A DNA stretch of 64,000 nt. Origin: Mesotaenium endlicherianum (Eukaryota; Streptophyta; Zygnematophyceae; Zygnematales; Mesotaeniaceae). The stretch spans positions 1-64,000 of the forward strand of contig WELA01003621.1 of the NCBI GenBank assembly GCA_009602735.1. The letters are read 5' to 3'. Below are positions 26,771 to 36,065 of this stretch, piece after piece. The stretch's first letter is position 1. Each line of letters opens with the position of its first letter. Under the pieces are notes generated by a model. That model made no database searches. It had not been told where the DNA came from and saw only the letters and a list, made by a program, of their open reading frames with translations. A program made the position numbers and the translations under genes.

Positions 26771-28641
26771 TCGATCCGTTTAAAGCTATATCCTTCCTTC
26801 TTTAAATAATTGATCAGTTCATTCAACCGGTTATAGAATTTGTCTGTTCTTCGCGGGTCTGTTCCTGCGCATCTTTCTTTATCATCTTTCAATGTATCTG
26901 ATTCTTTAGCCGCCAGTAAATAGATCAATGAGGCCGTTCCATCCATGGTAGGTTCATTTGTACTATAGTCGCCATAGTCATCATGGTAAACAGCCAGGTC
27001 GCTTTGAAAAGTTTCATATTCATCGGCATTATTCAAATGAATACCAATCAGGCTTTTGTAAATGCTGGTATATACCGGACCATCTACCAGTCCGCCATCG
27101 ATCAGGTAATTTTTCAGGTGTGTGAATGCGGAATGCGGATCTTCCGGCGTATCTCCCCAGGCAGGCAATCCGTATACCATACTGGTGCCCCAGGGGTTAC
27201 AGCCGAATAACCAGTCGAGGTTAGCCTGTTCCAGTTCATCATAAGTATCATCATTCGTGAGTTGACGGTACCAATAGCATTGTGTTGTGAATGCAACGGT
27301 GAGGTTATTGCTGCACCAGATAAAAGGTATGGCCCTGAAAAAAGCATTGGTGTTGGCTTTCAGCCAGACTTTCTCTATCCCTTTTCGGTAATCATCGATC
27401 AGTATTTCACGATTTTTTCCATTCAATTGTTTGGCCAGCTCATAATGACCAACATTCACAAAAGGATACCATTGGTAGTGGTTTGCAGAGTCGGCGCCGA
27501 GCCAGGGTGTAACAGGTTCTTCGCGTGCATACCGCAAGGCGGAATCTGTCATTTGTAAGGCTGCGGCAGCGAGTTCCATATCATCCGTCCAATTACCTTC
27601 TGCATAGATATAAGGTGAACGTACCGATGCGGTCTGGCAAACGCCGGGCTGTTTTTGTCCGGCTTCGAACGCTTTTTTCGCTTTATACAAGAGTCGTTCT
27701 GAGAAAGCCCGGTCACTGCCTGCATATAATTGCGAAGCCAATGCAAAACTGCTGGCAAATTTTCCGGCAGTGGAAGCAATGCCTGTTGTGGCATTCATGA
27801 ATTTACCCCGCACTTGTGGCTTGCCCGAACAGAAATAAACCGGGCGCTCTAACCCGCGGCCGTAGTAATTGGTATCTTCTTTGGGAATGCGCATGCCCTT
27901 GTGGTCGCGGTCGTCTCCCAATTGATTGAACAACCATCCATCTTTCGGATTCATTTTCAGCAACCAGTCGATCCCCCATCTTGCTTCATCCAGCACATCG
28001 GCTACTCCATTGGCGCCTTCCAGCCCGTTTGCCTGTTTGGTATCACCAAATACCTGTGGAAAATCGCGGTAAGCGGCGAGCAGGTGATAGGCTGCGTTGG
28101 CCGAAGTAGTGGTGTATTGCAGGTAATCACTTGCATCGTGCCATCCTCCTGTTACATCGATATGTGTACTATCGGGTATAGGGCCATACAATGTGTAGCC
28201 GTCGTGCGTGTGGCAGCTGTCTTTCAAAAACGGGTTGAAACCGCTGCGTTGCTGGCGCATATAGCGCAGGCAAAAATCAGCGGCGCCTTTGTATACATTT
28301 TTATCAATGGGAAACACCGGTGATATGGCATCACCTGCTTTAATGAAATACTTGCCAGTTTTGCTGAAACCGGTAAAGTCTATGCGTACGGTTTGTGTAA
28401 AAGGTCCATACGCACCATAAGCCGCGGAAAGTTTACAATAGTAAACAATCTCATGGGTACTGCTGTCTATCAGCACAGCCGTTTCGGGTAGCCGGTTTGT
28501 TTTAGCGCACCATACCGCCACTTTGATCCCATTGGGTGTATAACCGAGTTGGTTGATCCTGATCCATGATTCAGCCGGTTCATTTTCCTTGAAAGCAACA
28601 GCACCTAACAGCAGCAGCACTATGCAAAAGATATTTTTCAT
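26731..28641 (-). CDS. Glycoside hydrolase family 9 (endoglucanase-like)
   Basis: The 636-residue secreted enzyme has a signal peptide (1-18), an N-terminal CelD-like Ig domain (about 24-115; WIRINQLGYTPNG) and a GH9 (alpha/alpha)6 barrel. The catalytic base region GGWHDASDYL contains Asp169 and Asp172, and the proton donor is the Glu at about 563 in STNEPTMDG. The start at 28641 is preferred over one three codons upstream. GH9 enzymes cut beta-1,4-glucans such as cellulose or mixed-linkage glucan. There is no SusCD pair nearby, so it is an orphan glycan gene. Confidence 0.92.
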   Translation of the reverse strand: MKNIFCIVLLLLGAVAFKENEPAESWIRINQLGYTPNGIKVAVWCAKTNRLPETAVLIDSSTHEIVYYCKLSAAYGAYGPFTQTVRIDFTGFSKTGKYFIKAGDAISPVFPIDKNVYKGAADFCLRYMRQQRSGFNPFLKDSCHTHDGYTLYGPIPDSTHIDVTGGWHDASDYLQYTTTSANAAYHLLAAYRDFPQVFGDTKQANGLEGANGVADVLDEARWGIDWLLKMNPKDGWLFNQLGDDRDHKGMRIPKEDTNYYGRGLERPVYFCSGKPQVRGKFMNATTGIASTAGKFASSFALASQLYAGSDRAFSERLLYKAKKAFEAGQKQPGVCQTASVRSPYIYAEGNWTDDMELAAAALQMTDSALRYAREEPVTPWLGADSANHYQWYPFVNVGHYELAKQLNGKNREILIDDYRKGIEKVWLKANTNAFFRAIPFIWCSNNLTVAFTTQCYWYRQLTNDDTYDELEQANLDWLFGCNPWGTSMVYGLPAWGDTPEDPHSAFTHLKNYLIDGGLVDGPVYTSIYKSLIGIHLNNADEYETFQSDLAVYHDDYGDYSTNEPTMDGTASLIYLLAAKESDTLKDDKERCAGTDPRRTDKFYNRLNELINYLKKEGYSFKRIDHHFSSSGILSSR

Positions 28642-28728
28642 ATAAAGCATGTCGTCTTAAAGATACTGTTGCAGGAACAAGAACCGCCTGTTTTTTTACA
28701 TTATTTTCGCCAGATCAATTGCGTTTCC

Positions 28729-29733
28729 ATGAAGCTTGTTTCTTATCTCAACGACGGACACGACCAACTGGCTTTCTTAGCAGATGGTTATTTATACGAT
28801 TGCGACCTGGTTCATCCCGAACTGCCCAACAGCATGAACATGTTCCTGCATTATTGGGATGATATGTTCCCGGTTGCCATGCAGGTAAATAAAGCCATTC
28901 TCGATGGCAGGGTGGGCAAAGACAAAGCCATAGCGCTCGATTCTATCCAGTTGCTGGCGCCGGTACCTTTTCCCACATCATGCAGGGATGGTTATGCATT
29001 TCGCCAGCACGTGGCCGCCGCGCGCAGGAACCGCAAAGTGGATATGGTTCCCGAGTTCGATCAATACCCCATTTTTTATTTTACCAATCATCATAGCATC
29101 CAGGGACCGGGCGATATTCTGTGCATGCCCGATCATTTTGAAAAACTGGATTTTGAACTGGAAGCGGCGATCGTTATTTGCAGGCAGGGAAGAAATATCA
29201 CCGCCGAAAAAGCCGATCATTATATAGGTGGTCTCATGATCATGAATGATATGAGTGCAAGAAGGTTGCAGATGGAAGAAATGCTGCTCAACCTGGGGCC
29301 TGCAAAAGGAAAAGATTTTTCTACCGTTATTGGTCCCTGCTTAGTAACATTGGATGAACTGGAACATTATGAAATACCCGCCAAGCAAGGGCATATCGGT
29401 AAGAGTTGGAACCTCTCTATGAAATGTTGGGTCAATGGTGTTCAGGTGAGCGATGGCAATGTGGGCGATATGGACTGGACCTTCGCCGAAATTATTGAGC
29501 GATGCGCTTATGGTGTTACCCTGCATCCGGGTGATGTGATTGGAAGCGGCACAGTGGGAACCGGTTGTTTTCTCGAACTCAACGGCACCGGCAAACTGAA
29601 CAATCCCGATTACCCCGAACAATGGCTGCAGCCAGGCGATGTGGTGGAAATGGAGATTGAAGGTATTGGTAAGCTTACGAATACGATTGTGAAAGAGGAG
29701 AGCGATCACTCCATACTTGCGAAGAAGAAGTAG
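28729..29733 (+). CDS. Fumarylacetoacetate hydrolase family protein
   Basis: A 334-residue member of the FAH superfamily. The metal ligands are visible in the central LDFELEAAIVI motif (Glu-x-Glu) and the later aspartate in the IGGLMIMNDMSAR region; a His within SCRDGYAFRQHVAAARR may act in catalysis. The family includes fumarylacetoacetase and acylpyruvases; a tyrosine-degradation role is possible, but no partner genes are here. The last 59 bases overlap, on the opposite strand, the end of the MurG-like transferase gene. Confidence 0.87.
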   Translation: MKLVSYLNDGHDQLAFLADGYLYDCDLVHPELPNSMNMFLHYWDDMFPVAMQVNKAILDGRVGKDKAIALDSIQLLAPVPFPTSCRDGYAFRQHVAAARRNRKVDMVPEFDQYPIFYFTNHHSIQGPGDILCMPDHFEKLDFELEAAIVICRQGRNITAEKADHYIGGLMIMNDMSARRLQMEEMLLNLGPAKGKDFSTVIGPCLVTLDELEHYEIPAKQGHIGKSWNLSMKCWVNGVQVSDGNVGDMDWTFAEIIERCAYGVTLHPGDVIGSGTVGTGCFLELNGTGKLNNPDYPEQWLQPGDVVEMEIEGIGKLTNTIVKEESDHSILAKKK

Positions 29734-30724
29734 TTATTTCACGGCCCATTTCTATCGCTTTCTGTACGATCTCATAAGTTGAATGTGATAACTGCAATGG
29801 CTTCACAGGTACGCCTGCCAGCCACTTCATCACTTCGAAATAAAAGTCAGGCTTGATGCTATCAATGACTACTGCGTTGAAATCTTTCAGTGCAGCGGCA
29901 TTACACAATTGTTCGTATTGTCCTTTGATAGGCAGGGCCAGTAATTTTTTTCCCAGGTACAATGCTTCGGCCGGCGTTTCAAATCCAGCGCCTGTGATCA
30001 CACCATGGGAATGAATGAGGCTTTGCGTAAATCCTTCGTTGCTGATGGGATACAAGGTAACATTGCCTTTCTGCACCCGTTCTTTTACCTTCTTTGAAAA
30101 TACTTCAAAGCGAACATCCTTCACCTGTTGTAAGGCCGGCACCACTACTTCATCGCTATAATGCGAAAGGTAAACGGTAATATGTCCCTCATCGGTAGGT
30201 GTTGCCTGCAGTATCTCCTGCTTGATAACCGGTGAGCAGATGAAATCGTCGTATTGCTTGAAATGCAGTCCCAGGTATGCTTTGGAAGGTGCATATTGTT
30301 TCAGCACCCATTCTCCTGCTATATCTTTTTTATTGCTGCGAGGTGTGTGTTTACTCTGAAAACTCGCCTGGTGTCCGAAGCCAATGCTGGGTACTTTTTT
30401 CAAGCGGCAGGCCAGGGCTGTGATGCTTTCAAAATCATTCAGTACAATATCGTATTGTTCAACCGGCAGGTCGCGGGCTTCTTTCCAGATGCGTTTGCAA
30501 TTGAATGCTGACCAGATGCGGCGGTAATCGAGTCCGCCGGTATTACCGTAAAACAAACTCACACCATTACTGCGGTATGCAACAGGCAAGTTGGGTTGTA
30601 AATGGCTGTTACTGCCACTGAGGAAAACATCCACTTCTCCGTAAGTAGTGAGATAGGGCATCAACTCCATTGCGCGGCTGATATGCCCATTGCCTGTTGC
30701 CTGTACTGCATATAATATCTTCAT
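29675..30724 (-). CDS. MurG-like GT-B glycosyltransferase
   Basis: The 349-residue protein begins with ILYAVQATGNGHISRAMELMPYL, a glycine-rich N-terminal loop like that of MurG/GT28 enzymes, and carries the donor-site motif HGVITGAGFETPAEALYLGKKLLALPI. It overlaps the LpxH-like phosphoesterase by 4 bases and follows it, so the two are translationally coupled and probably act on one lipid or cell-envelope substrate. The C-terminal residues are Ser-rich and are encoded opposite the FAH gene end. Confidence 0.85.
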   Translation of the reverse strand: MKILYAVQATGNGHISRAMELMPYLTTYGEVDVFLSGSNSHLQPNLPVAYRSNGVSLFYGNTGGLDYRRIWSAFNCKRIWKEARDLPVEQYDIVLNDFESITALACRLKKVPSIGFGHQASFQSKHTPRSNKKDIAGEWVLKQYAPSKAYLGLHFKQYDDFICSPVIKQEILQATPTDEGHITVYLSHYSDEVVVPALQQVKDVRFEVFSKKVKERVQKGNVTLYPISNEGFTQSLIHSHGVITGAGFETPAEALYLGKKLLALPIKGQYEQLCNAAALKDFNAVVIDSIKPDFYFEVMKWLAGVPVKPLQLSHSTYEIVQKAIEMGREITTSSSQVWSDRSPLSQSYS

Positions 30725-31578
30725 GACTGCGCAGCTAAAGAGTGAATGAATAAAGCCACTTCATCTGTTACCACGTTCAGTTGCGGCAATTTCTTTTCCA
30801 TGGTGATTACAGGCGCTTTCATGGCAGCGAACTCCTTTTCATCGTAGTGGAAAATGTTCCACTCGTTCTGGGAATATTCCAGTGATGTGAGGTTTTCCAC
30901 CCAATCGCCACTGTTCAGGTACATTACAGATCCGTCTTTGGTTACCACTTCTCTTTTCTGAGGTTGGTGTATATGACCGCAGATCACATAATCGTATTTC
31001 TTTTCTATGGCCAGTTCTGCAGCGGTTTGTTCAAAATCGCCGATCCAGGCAACCGCTTTTTTCACACTGTTCTTTACTTTCTTACTGAAGCTCATTTTCT
31101 CTCTTCCCATTGTCTTCAGGCACCAGTTGATGAAACGGTTGAGCACGATCAGCAGATCATATCCGTGACCGCCCAGTTTGGCCAGCAATTTGGCGCTGCC
31201 TTTCGTGGTAGCATCAAACACATCGCCATGAAATATCCAGGTCATTTTGCCATTGATCTCCATCACCACTTTATCGGTAAGCTGGAAATTACCCATTTGC
31301 ATATCACTGTAACGGCGCAATATTTCATCGTGGTTACCTGTAATATAAATTACCCGGGTACCCATGCTCAGCAGGTTCATAATCTCTTTGATCACCTGTG
31401 TATGCGGCACGGGGAAATAGCGCTTGTTGAACTGCCATATATCAATGACATCACCATTCAACACCAGTATTTGCGGGTGGATACTTTTGAGGTAGTTCAC
31501 AATCTCTGTAGCGTGACAACCATAGGTGCCCAGGTGCAGATCACTCATCACTACCACATCTAACGAACGTCTTTCCAT
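30721..31578 (-). CDS. UDP-2,3-diacylglucosamine diphosphatase-like phosphoesterase
   Basis: The 285-residue metallophosphoesterase has all five metal blocks: MSDLHLG, NGDVIDIW, GNHDE, HGDVFD and CGHIHQ. It resembles the LpxH/LpxI-substitute group of Bacteroidota, in which the enzyme hydrolyses UDP-2,3-diacylglucosamine in lipid A synthesis. Full lpxH identity is not certain because related members act on other substrates. It is coupled to the MurG-like gene and is the first gene of that leftward pair. Confidence 0.85.
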   Translation of the reverse strand: MERRSLDVVVMSDLHLGTYGCHATEIVNYLKSIHPQILVLNGDVIDIWQFNKRYFPVPHTQVIKEIMNLLSMGTRVIYITGNHDEILRRYSDMQMGNFQLTDKVVMEINGKMTWIFHGDVFDATTKGSAKLLAKLGGHGYDLLIVLNRFINWCLKTMGREKMSFSKKVKNSVKKAVAWIGDFEQTAAELAIEKKYDYVICGHIHQPQKREVVTKDGSVMYLNSGDWVENLTSLEYSQNEWNIFHYDEKEFAAMKAPVITMEKKLPQLNVVTDEVALFIHSLAAQS

Positions 31579-31681
31579 ACAGGAAGGGGTTTAGCAAAGG
31601 TCCCGCCACTATATGAAGTACATGTTATGCGGTCGTTATGGAATTGTTACCCGGCCTCCTCAATCTTTGAGGCACAGTTGG

Positions 31682-32380
31682 TTACAGGTCGCCTAATTGG
31701 GGCCTTAATACGATGTCTTCCACTACTGCCATAGGAGAAAGTTGTGAAGCGGCATAGATCATTTTGGCAACATCTGCTGCTTCCATGATTCTTTTGGGGT
31801 CGATATTGAAACCATCCCAACTGGCGCTCATGGTGGCGCCGGGATGCACCGATGTTACTTTAATGCCATGTGATTTCAACTCTTCCCGCAGATTTTTGCT
31901 GAAACCATATAAAGCAAATTTGCTGATGCTGTAACTGCCTCCGTTGGCATACGCATGCAACGATGCGATGGAGCACATATTAAAAATATGGCCCGATTTT
32001 GCTTTGATCATGGCGGGCAACAGGGTTCTGGTGAGATGATAGGCACTGTAGAGATTAGATTGTAACATGGCTTCGAGCTGACCATCGGCTTCATCGTGTA
32101 CCGATCCGGGTATGAAATGGCCGGCATTGTTCACCAGTACATCCGGTGTTCCGAAGCCCAGGCACCAGTTGCCAAAAGCCCACGCTTCTTCTTTCACCGA
32201 TACATCGGCAGGGCGGGCTTTGATCGTAGCTTGCGGATAAAGGGATTGCAGTTCGCTTACGGCATCATACAGTTGCTTTTCTCCCCTGCTGCACAGGAAC
32301 AAAGTATTTCCCGCTGCTGCAAACTGTTCAGCCACTGCTTTTCCAATCCCTTTGGATGCACCTGTGATAACGATGTTCAT
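31682..32380 (-). CDS. Short-chain dehydrogenase/reductase
   Basis: A 232-residue classical SDR with the NAD(P) motif TGASKGIG at about 6-13, NNAG around residue 90 and the catalytic Ser/Tyr/Lys (CSIASLHAYANGGSYSISK). The start at 32380 gives the normal N-terminus MNIVITGASKGIG; a long upstream in-frame extension was dropped. It diverges from the HAD hydrolase gene across 39 bases. The substrate is not deducible. Confidence 0.9.
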   Translation of the reverse strand: MNIVITGASKGIGKAVAEQFAAAGNTLFLCSRGEKQLYDAVSELQSLYPQATIKARPADVSVKEEAWAFGNWCLGFGTPDVLVNNAGHFIPGSVHDEADGQLEAMLQSNLYSAYHLTRTLLPAMIKAKSGHIFNMCSIASLHAYANGGSYSISKFALYGFSKNLREELKSHGIKVTSVHPGATMSASWDGFNIDPKRIMEAADVAKMIYAASQLSPMAVVEDIVLRPQLGDL

Positions 32381-32407
32381 AATGCCGCGTTTAAAATCCG
32401 AAGTTAA

Positions 32408-32415
32408 TACCTTTG
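32408..32415 (+). promoter_or_regulatory. -7 box 4 bases before a start codon
   Basis: TACCTTTG ends 4 bases before the ATG of the yjjG-like gene at 32420, which points to a leaderless or nearly leaderless transcript if the box is used. Confidence 0.4.
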
Positions 32416-32419
32416 CCCC

Positions 32420-33115
32420 ATGAAATACCGTCACCTTTTCTTTGACCTGGATCATACGTTGTGGGATTTTGAAACCAATGCTAAGGAAACACTGAAGGAT
32501 CTGTATCAATCTAATGCCTTGCATGAAAGAGGCATCACGGATTTCGATGCGTTCTATGAACGCTATTCTTATCATAATGAGCGTTTGTGGGACAGGTACA
32601 CCAAAGGATTTATCAAGCAGGAAGAACTGCGGTGGAAAAGGGTATGGCTGGCCATGCTCGATTTTAAGATCGCCGATGAACTGCTTGCCCGCGCTTTATC
32701 GCAACAATTCCTGGAGCTATTGCCCAGCAAGACCAATCTTTTTCCTTATACAGTTGAAATACTGGAATACCTGAAAGCGAAGGACTATCACCTGCACCTG
32801 GTAACCAACGGCTTCGAGAAAGTACAGCACAGTAAGCTGAAACAATCCGGACTTGATGGATATTTTGAGGCGGTGATCACATCGGAAGGCAGTAACAGCC
32901 TCAAGCCCAACAAAGAAATTTTCGATTATGCATTGGAACAAACCGGTGCCGGCGTAGAAGAAAGTATTATGATCGGCGACAACCTCGATGCGGATATCCA
33001 GGGGGGTATCAATGCCGGCTTGGATACCATTTTTGTGAATCATTTGAATGTGGTGCCGCATGTAAAGCCTACTTATACTGTTCACCACCTGAAGGAACTG
33101 GAATCTATCTTATAA
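32420..33115 (+). CDS. yjjG: YjjG-family HAD nucleotidase
   Basis: A 231-residue HAD phosphatase. The catalytic Asp9 and Asp11 lie in FFDLDHTLWDF; motif II is TNGF, motif III Lys in LKPNKEIFDYAL and motif IV GDNLDADIQGG. The lid domain fits the noncanonical pyrimidine nucleotidase YjjG, which dephosphorylates 5-halo- or other altered pyrimidine monophosphates as a pool-cleaning enzyme. It is followed by a strong terminator. Confidence 0.9.
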   Translation: MKYRHLFFDLDHTLWDFETNAKETLKDLYQSNALHERGITDFDAFYERYSYHNERLWDRYTKGFIKQEELRWKRVWLAMLDFKIADELLARALSQQFLELLPSKTNLFPYTVEILEYLKAKDYHLHLVTNGFEKVQHSKLKQSGLDGYFEAVITSEGSNSLKPNKEIFDYALEQTGAGVEESIMIGDNLDADIQGGINAGLDTIFVNHLNVVPHVKPTYTVHHLKELESIL

Positions 33116-33145
33116 CAAAGGCCCTGCCATGGCGGGGCCTTTGTT
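33114..33145. terminator. Bidirectional intrinsic terminator
   Basis: AACAAAGGCCC (33114-33124) and GGGCCTTTGTT (33135-33145) form a perfect 11-bp stem. T-rich tracts follow on both strands, so it can serve yjjG and the convergent small gene. Confidence 0.85.
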
Positions 33146-33162
33146 ATTTTAAATTCGTTGGC

Positions 33163-33366
33163 TTATGCTTTAGCCGGTGCTGCCTTTACAGTTGTTTTTG
33201 CAGCCGCGGGCTTTACTTCTTTTGTCTCTTTTTTGTCTTTGCTGCAGCGATTAGCGCCTTTTTTGCAGCAGGATTTATCACATTTTTTACCGTCTTTGCC
33301 TTCGTGTGCAAAAGCAGTACCTGTTACCAGGAAAGCAGCCATAGCCAATACCCATAATTTTTTCAT
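33163..33366 (-). CDS. Small secreted Lys/Cys/Ala-rich protein
   Basis: A 67-residue product with a signal peptide (1-20, ending GTAFA). The mature part is HEGKDGKKCDKSCCKK followed by a Lys/Ala/Val-rich tail. Four cysteines (one CxxxCC group and one further Cys) and histidine at the new N-terminus may bind metal, or form disulfides. I know no named family. Its own strand ends at the shared terminator. Confidence 0.65.
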   Translation of the reverse strand: MKKLWVLAMAAFLVTGTAFAHEGKDGKKCDKSCCKKGANRCSKDKKETKEVKPAAAKTTVKAAPAKA

Positions 33367-33524
33367 GACTCGAACGTTTTTTATTTAAGAATTCTGTTAT
33401 CGAATATAGTGTTATTGTCTGTTCTTTCATTAAGTTAATCCGTTAATTGTGCCAGACGGCATTGAATACGGGATTATATTATTGAATGACAATCATTTAT
33501 AAGCAGCCGGTTTCATCCTGTCTA

Positions 33525-35978
33525 TCAGAAAGGCAGCGCCAGTTTCACGCAAATATTCCGGCCCATATTATACATTCCGCTGTGACCGTTGGGTGATTGG
33601 TTGTAGTATTCAAAATATTTCAGCCTGCTCAGGTTGGATTGATATACTTTATCCAGCAGATTCATTACCTGTATGTATAGTTGCATGGACCGGCTTTTAT
33701 AGTACCTGATGTCTGCGGTAAGGCCTATATGTAACAAAGCATAACCAGGCGTTGGTGTTTCTGTATGATTCAATCCGAGAAACCGGTTTTGTTTCGCAGC
33801 CCATTCAACTTCTACTTTAGGTGTAATGGATGTAAACCATTTTGATGCAGTTTTTATTTTCTGTGTGATGCTGCTCCATATTTTCAACGGCGGAATAAGC
33901 GGCAGATAAGCTCCCTGTTCGCCTTTGCCTTCATAGATCTCGCTTTTGTTGAAGCCATAGACAACCGACAGATTGTTATCGAAACTAAATCCTCTGAGTC
34001 TTACCGGGTGAAGGGAGAAACCTGCTTCCATTCCATACAACTGCGCAGCTGCTTGCTGGTATTGATATGTTTTATTGCCCTGTGCATCCGTGATCGGGTT
34101 TCCGTTATTATCTGCAAGCATCGTCAGGTAAATATAATGTTGGATATGATTGTTGAAGAGACTCAGCTCTGCTGAAAAATTGCTGAACCTGGCGCTTGCG
34201 CCCAGGTCTGTTTCCAGTGAAAACTCGGGATCGAAATTCCGGTTACCAAGATAAATGATGTGCGCACCGGGATCCAGGCCGCTGGATGCCATTTCCGTAA
34301 TATTAGGAGCCCTGTAACCCCTGCCGATATTGAATTTGAGTCCGATATCCCTGGTAGCCTGAAAAGTAAACCCTACACTTGCTGATATTCCTTTGAACAC
34401 TTTATCATAAGCCGGGAACTGTAAAACAGCATTGGCCGTATCCGGTAATGCCACATATTCATCGAAACCCGCAGCAGCGTTGTTCCTGACAAAAAAATCT
34501 TTCCATTGCACCCGTCTCAGATCGTACCGGACTCCGCCACTCACACCCCATTTCCCCGATTTCCATTTTGCATACCAATAGGCGCCGCCGTCGTACAGCG
34601 CATAATCGGGAATGGGAAAATCTGTTGCATCAATACTTTTGTTCTGTTGCAGCATTCCATTGATGCCCACTGTAACCTCCATATTACCCAACCGGGGTGC
34701 ATCATACCGCAACCCATAGTTCAACGTATTCAACCGCACATGCATTCCAGCCTGGTTGGGCATGGTGGGGTGATTGTATTCACGCCTGATATTTTGTTGC
34801 AGTGAAAAAATAATATCTGCATTGCCTTTACCTAACTGGTAAAAATGATGGGTGTATATCCGGTAGTGATCGATGCGTTGATGGAGTGGTGAAAGCCGAT
34901 ACGTATTTAGTTCATTGTATGGTATCAGCGGCCTGCTCTTGATGTCATCATTGTTTCCTTCCCGAACCTGTTTGGTAAATTGTCGTGTTAACGAATCGCG
35001 GCTTCCATCCGGGATGCCTTGCAGGTTGTTGTACAGGGTAAAATTAAAATGGGAATATCCTTTGTTGGTTTTAAAACCAGCCAGTGCCGACAGGTTCTTT
35101 TCGTCAAAATTGGTATTGTAAACCCTGTTGTCAATGGCATTGCGGTAATTGTTGGCCATACGATAAGAGCCTCTTAACACAAATAAAAATTTTCGTCCAC
35201 TGTATCCTATGCGCAGCCCATTTCCCGCCAGGTTGTTGTTCGACTGGTATTCGCTTACGATTTTACCATGCAGTTTTCCATCATCTATATCAGGAATATA
35301 GGGAAACAAACTGATCACACCCGCGAGGGCATCAGACCCGTACATCAGGCTGGCCGGCCCTTTGATCACTTCTGCCCTGTTGATATCATAAGCATCCACT
35401 TCAATGCCATGCTCATCTCCCCATTGCTGCCCCTCCTGGCGAATGCCATCGTAAAGCGTAAGTACCCGATTATAACCCAATCCACGAATGGAAGGTTTAG
35501 AAACATTCGGGCCTGTTTTCACCGTATGCAATCCAGGCACATTCCTGGCCAGTACATCCATCAGATCAGATGCCGCGGTACGTTCCATTGCACGGGAAGA
35601 AATACCCATAATAGCAACCGGATTTTCCCGGGCCTGTGTTGCCCTGGAAACACCTGTTACCACTACATCATTGAGCAATACATCATTGGCAGTCAAAAAA
35701 ATGCACAAAGTCAGGCTGTTGTTGCTTTTTACCAGTACCTGTTGTTCTGCATCATCATAACCCAGGCATGAAACCCTCAGCTGGTACGTACCCGCAGGTA
35801 TGCGTGAGAGCATAAAAGAACCTAAACTATCTGACCATGCACCGAAGGCAGTTCCTGCAAGACTAATGCTCGCCCGCTCAACAGCTTTGCCTCCCGACAA
35901 AAGCTTGCCGGTGATTTTGCCTGTTTGCGCACTTGCAGTAAAAGCAAGCAATAACAATATGGATAAAATGGGCTTCAT
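33525..35978 (-). CDS. TonB-dependent outer-membrane receptor
   Basis: The 817-residue protein has a signal peptide (1-18), an N-terminal carboxypeptidase-regulatory-like domain (about 20-105), a plug domain (about 125-235, including IRGLGYNRVLTLYDGIR and VIKGPASLMYGSDALAGVI) and a C-terminal 22-strand barrel ending in Phe. It is a single receptor with no SusD neighbour, so it is more likely to import a metal complex or small cofactor than a glycan. It is divergent from a DtxR-family metal regulator, with a DtxR-box-like sequence between them, which suggests iron or manganese control. Confidence 0.9.
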   Translation of the reverse strand: MKPILSILLLLAFTASAQTGKITGKLLSGGKAVERASISLAGTAFGAWSDSLGSFMLSRIPAGTYQLRVSCLGYDDAEQQVLVKSNNSLTLCIFLTANDVLLNDVVVTGVSRATQARENPVAIMGISSRAMERTAASDLMDVLARNVPGLHTVKTGPNVSKPSIRGLGYNRVLTLYDGIRQEGQQWGDEHGIEVDAYDINRAEVIKGPASLMYGSDALAGVISLFPYIPDIDDGKLHGKIVSEYQSNNNLAGNGLRIGYSGRKFLFVLRGSYRMANNYRNAIDNRVYNTNFDEKNLSALAGFKTNKGYSHFNFTLYNNLQGIPDGSRDSLTRQFTKQVREGNNDDIKSRPLIPYNELNTYRLSPLHQRIDHYRIYTHHFYQLGKGNADIIFSLQQNIRREYNHPTMPNQAGMHVRLNTLNYGLRYDAPRLGNMEVTVGINGMLQQNKSIDATDFPIPDYALYDGGAYWYAKWKSGKWGVSGGVRYDLRRVQWKDFFVRNNAAAGFDEYVALPDTANAVLQFPAYDKVFKGISASVGFTFQATRDIGLKFNIGRGYRAPNITEMASSGLDPGAHIIYLGNRNFDPEFSLETDLGASARFSNFSAELSLFNNHIQHYIYLTMLADNNGNPITDAQGNKTYQYQQAAAQLYGMEAGFSLHPVRLRGFSFDNNLSVVYGFNKSEIYEGKGEQGAYLPLIPPLKIWSSITQKIKTASKWFTSITPKVEVEWAAKQNRFLGLNHTETPTPGYALLHIGLTADIRYYKSRSMQLYIQVMNLLDKVYQSNLSRLKYFEYYNQSPNGHSGMYNMGRNICVKLALPF

Positions 35979-36014
35979 AACCAGGTTAGTTGTTCGGTTG
36001 GTAAAAATATAAAG

Positions 36015-36033
36015 TTATGTTAATCTAACAAAT
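36015..36033. promoter_or_regulatory. DtxR-box-like operator
   Basis: The core TGTTAATCTAACA (36018-36030) is a perfect 13-bp palindrome about a central base. The 19-base window around it matches 13 of 19 positions of the Corynebacterium DtxR consensus TTAGGTTAGCCTAACCTAA. It lies midway between the receptor start (36 bases from the palindrome edge to 35978 region) and the regulator start at 36066. Confidence 0.55.
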
Positions 36034-36065
36034 TGAATCCGGGAAATCTTTTCTATCTTTAATTC

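Noticed and set aside
33116-33524. A riboswitch upstream of the TonB receptor
   Set aside because: The receptor's upstream region is only 87 bases long and shows no cobalamin-box-like sequence; the downstream gap here is after the gene, not before it.
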